Below, one piece after another: positions 62,977 to 64,000 of a stretch of DNA of 64,000 nt. Each line of letters starts with the position of its first letter. Position 1 is the stretch's first letter. The position numbers were made by a program, and so were the translations under genes. The stretch comes from Hyposmocoma kahamanoa. Its lineage: Eukaryota; Arthropoda; Insecta; Lepidoptera; Cosmopterigidae. Under the pieces are notes generated by a model. The model saw only the letters and a list, made by a program, of their open reading frames with translations. It did no database searches and was not told the DNA's origin. The stretch covers positions 7,041,876-7,105,875 of the forward strand of contig NW_020653993.1 in assembly GCF_003589595.1 (NCBI RefSeq), given 5' to 3'.

Positions 62977-64000
62977 GTACTCGTTTTACGGCTAGAGATT
63001 ACCTATCAGAAGTCAGAAATTACATTTCCCCAAAATAACGTTGGCTCGAATTTTCATAATGTAAAATATATGTATGTATGTGTATTTTTCTATGAATATT
63101 ACAAAACAAAAGCTAATTTTGGCTTTGTGCGAAGCATCAAAATTACTTGAAATCGTAACGGTTTTATTATAAATCGGTTTTCGGAATTACGGATATTTGA
63201 GTTTACGTTTACTTGGAATATCGGTACATTTCTTATAGTACACGCTTATTTTCACATTTACAGTAACATGTGTATGTTCGTATCTGCCCAACTCTTTATT
63301 ACTTCTCGAAGTGAATTTGTACAAAATTGGACATGATAATATACATAAAAAATAATTGATATTTACAATAAAGGCTGCTCCATTACTCTTGTGTTCAAAT
63401 AATTTTCAGTCGAAGCTAAATATGGTGCATTTTGTTAAGCTTCCAGTAGAAGCTGAATATGGTGTTTTTGGGCCCTTTAAATTGTTGCAAGCTAAATTAG
63501 GCAGTACTGCAATGACGTTACAATTTCAATTAAATTTTTTTTTTATATTTCGTTACATGTCACTACGTTTGTATAGGTTAACTTCGGACATTTTTTTCGT
63601 GGTTTTTGTATTAAACCCGACGTCCATTTGTTGGTAGGTCTATGGTTTAAACGCGTTATTTCCAATTTTAAAAATTTACTTTAGCGTTGTCAACTTAAGT
63701 GTCAAGGTTTAAAAACAGGAAGAAATCCTATTGGCTCTTAATAATAATAATGTCTTTGATAACTATACAAACCACCTAGCACGAAAGTCTGCTACTTTTA
63801 AATAATTTCACTTGTTTGTTCGTCGGATGAGCATGACAAAATTTTGGGCGTTTAGTATTCTGCTAAAAGTTAAGAAGTAGCAGTAGTAGTAGAAGGCTTG
63901 CAGTGTGGAAGTCCGCGTGCTGTTGGCACGAGTGTCACGCCACTAAGCATTTCTACTGTATTTATTGTTCTCTGGGTGTACACTTTCTGGTATTTGTTTA

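Larger units (their letters stand above)
60054..63644 (-). mobile_element. hAT-like non-autonomous element, long form, split by a LINE
   Basis: Reverse-oriented copy of 52031-53264, about 1213 bp once the LINE at 60599-62976 is subtracted. Flanked by the perfect 8-bp duplication GTTTAAAC (60046-60053 and 63645-63652). The LINE separates two halves that align end to end with the intact copy. Confidence 0.9.

Overview
This is an AT-rich, intron-rich nuclear window from an insect, most likely a moth or butterfly. The grounds are three animal gene families split by GT-AG introns, and dispersed repeats of lepidopteran type: tRNA-headed SINEs ending in TTATT tails, Jockey/CR1-like and RTE-like LINE 3' ends, Helitron-like ends closing on CTAGT, and many small TIR elements. 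There is a 10-base N gap at 19550-19559. No prokaryotic features are present. The order assignment is inference, because no database search was possible.

Three host genes are supported by reading frames that stay open across consistent splice phases. (1) Plus strand, 1502-6058: the last five coding exons of a DESI2-type deSUMOylating isopeptidase (PPPDE domain); the exon with the start codon lies to the left, outside the window. (2) Minus strand, 25584-22267: a complete three-exon, 246-residue cytochrome b561 (CYB561D type) with four heme-ligand-like histidines. (3) Minus strand, 58314-37523: fifteen exons for the C-terminal ~738 residues of an HNRNPU/HNRNPUL-like nuclear RNA-binding protein. 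They encode a charged linker, a P-loop kinase-like domain, an RGG/poly-Gly region and a Trp/Gln-rich tail. The SAP and SPRY domains expected upstream are not visible and probably lie to the right of the window.

Layout: 1-6.1 kb DESI2-like gene with repeat-filled introns; 6.1-22 kb gene-poor, with hairpins, SINEs, small TIR elements and a ten-unit 57-bp minisatellite; 22.2-25.7 kb cytochrome b561 gene; 25.7-37.4 kb intergenic, with a decayed mariner, a second decayed DDE transposase and nested TIR elements; 37.5-58.3 kb HNRNPU-like gene; 58.3-64 kb probably its upstream intron, carrying a 5'-truncated LINE with an intact reverse-transcriptase frame.

The most striking content is mobile. One TIR family is present four times, in short (~229 bp), long (~1.2 kb) and LINE-interrupted (3.6 kb) forms. 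Every copy is flanked by a perfect 8-bp target duplication fitting nTnnnnAn, which points to hAT. The LINE inside the fourth copy has its own 7-bp duplication, so the order of insertion can be read directly. A second family has putative 4-bp duplications and is itself split by a 707-bp TIR element. No new host-defence or enzymatic system was found.
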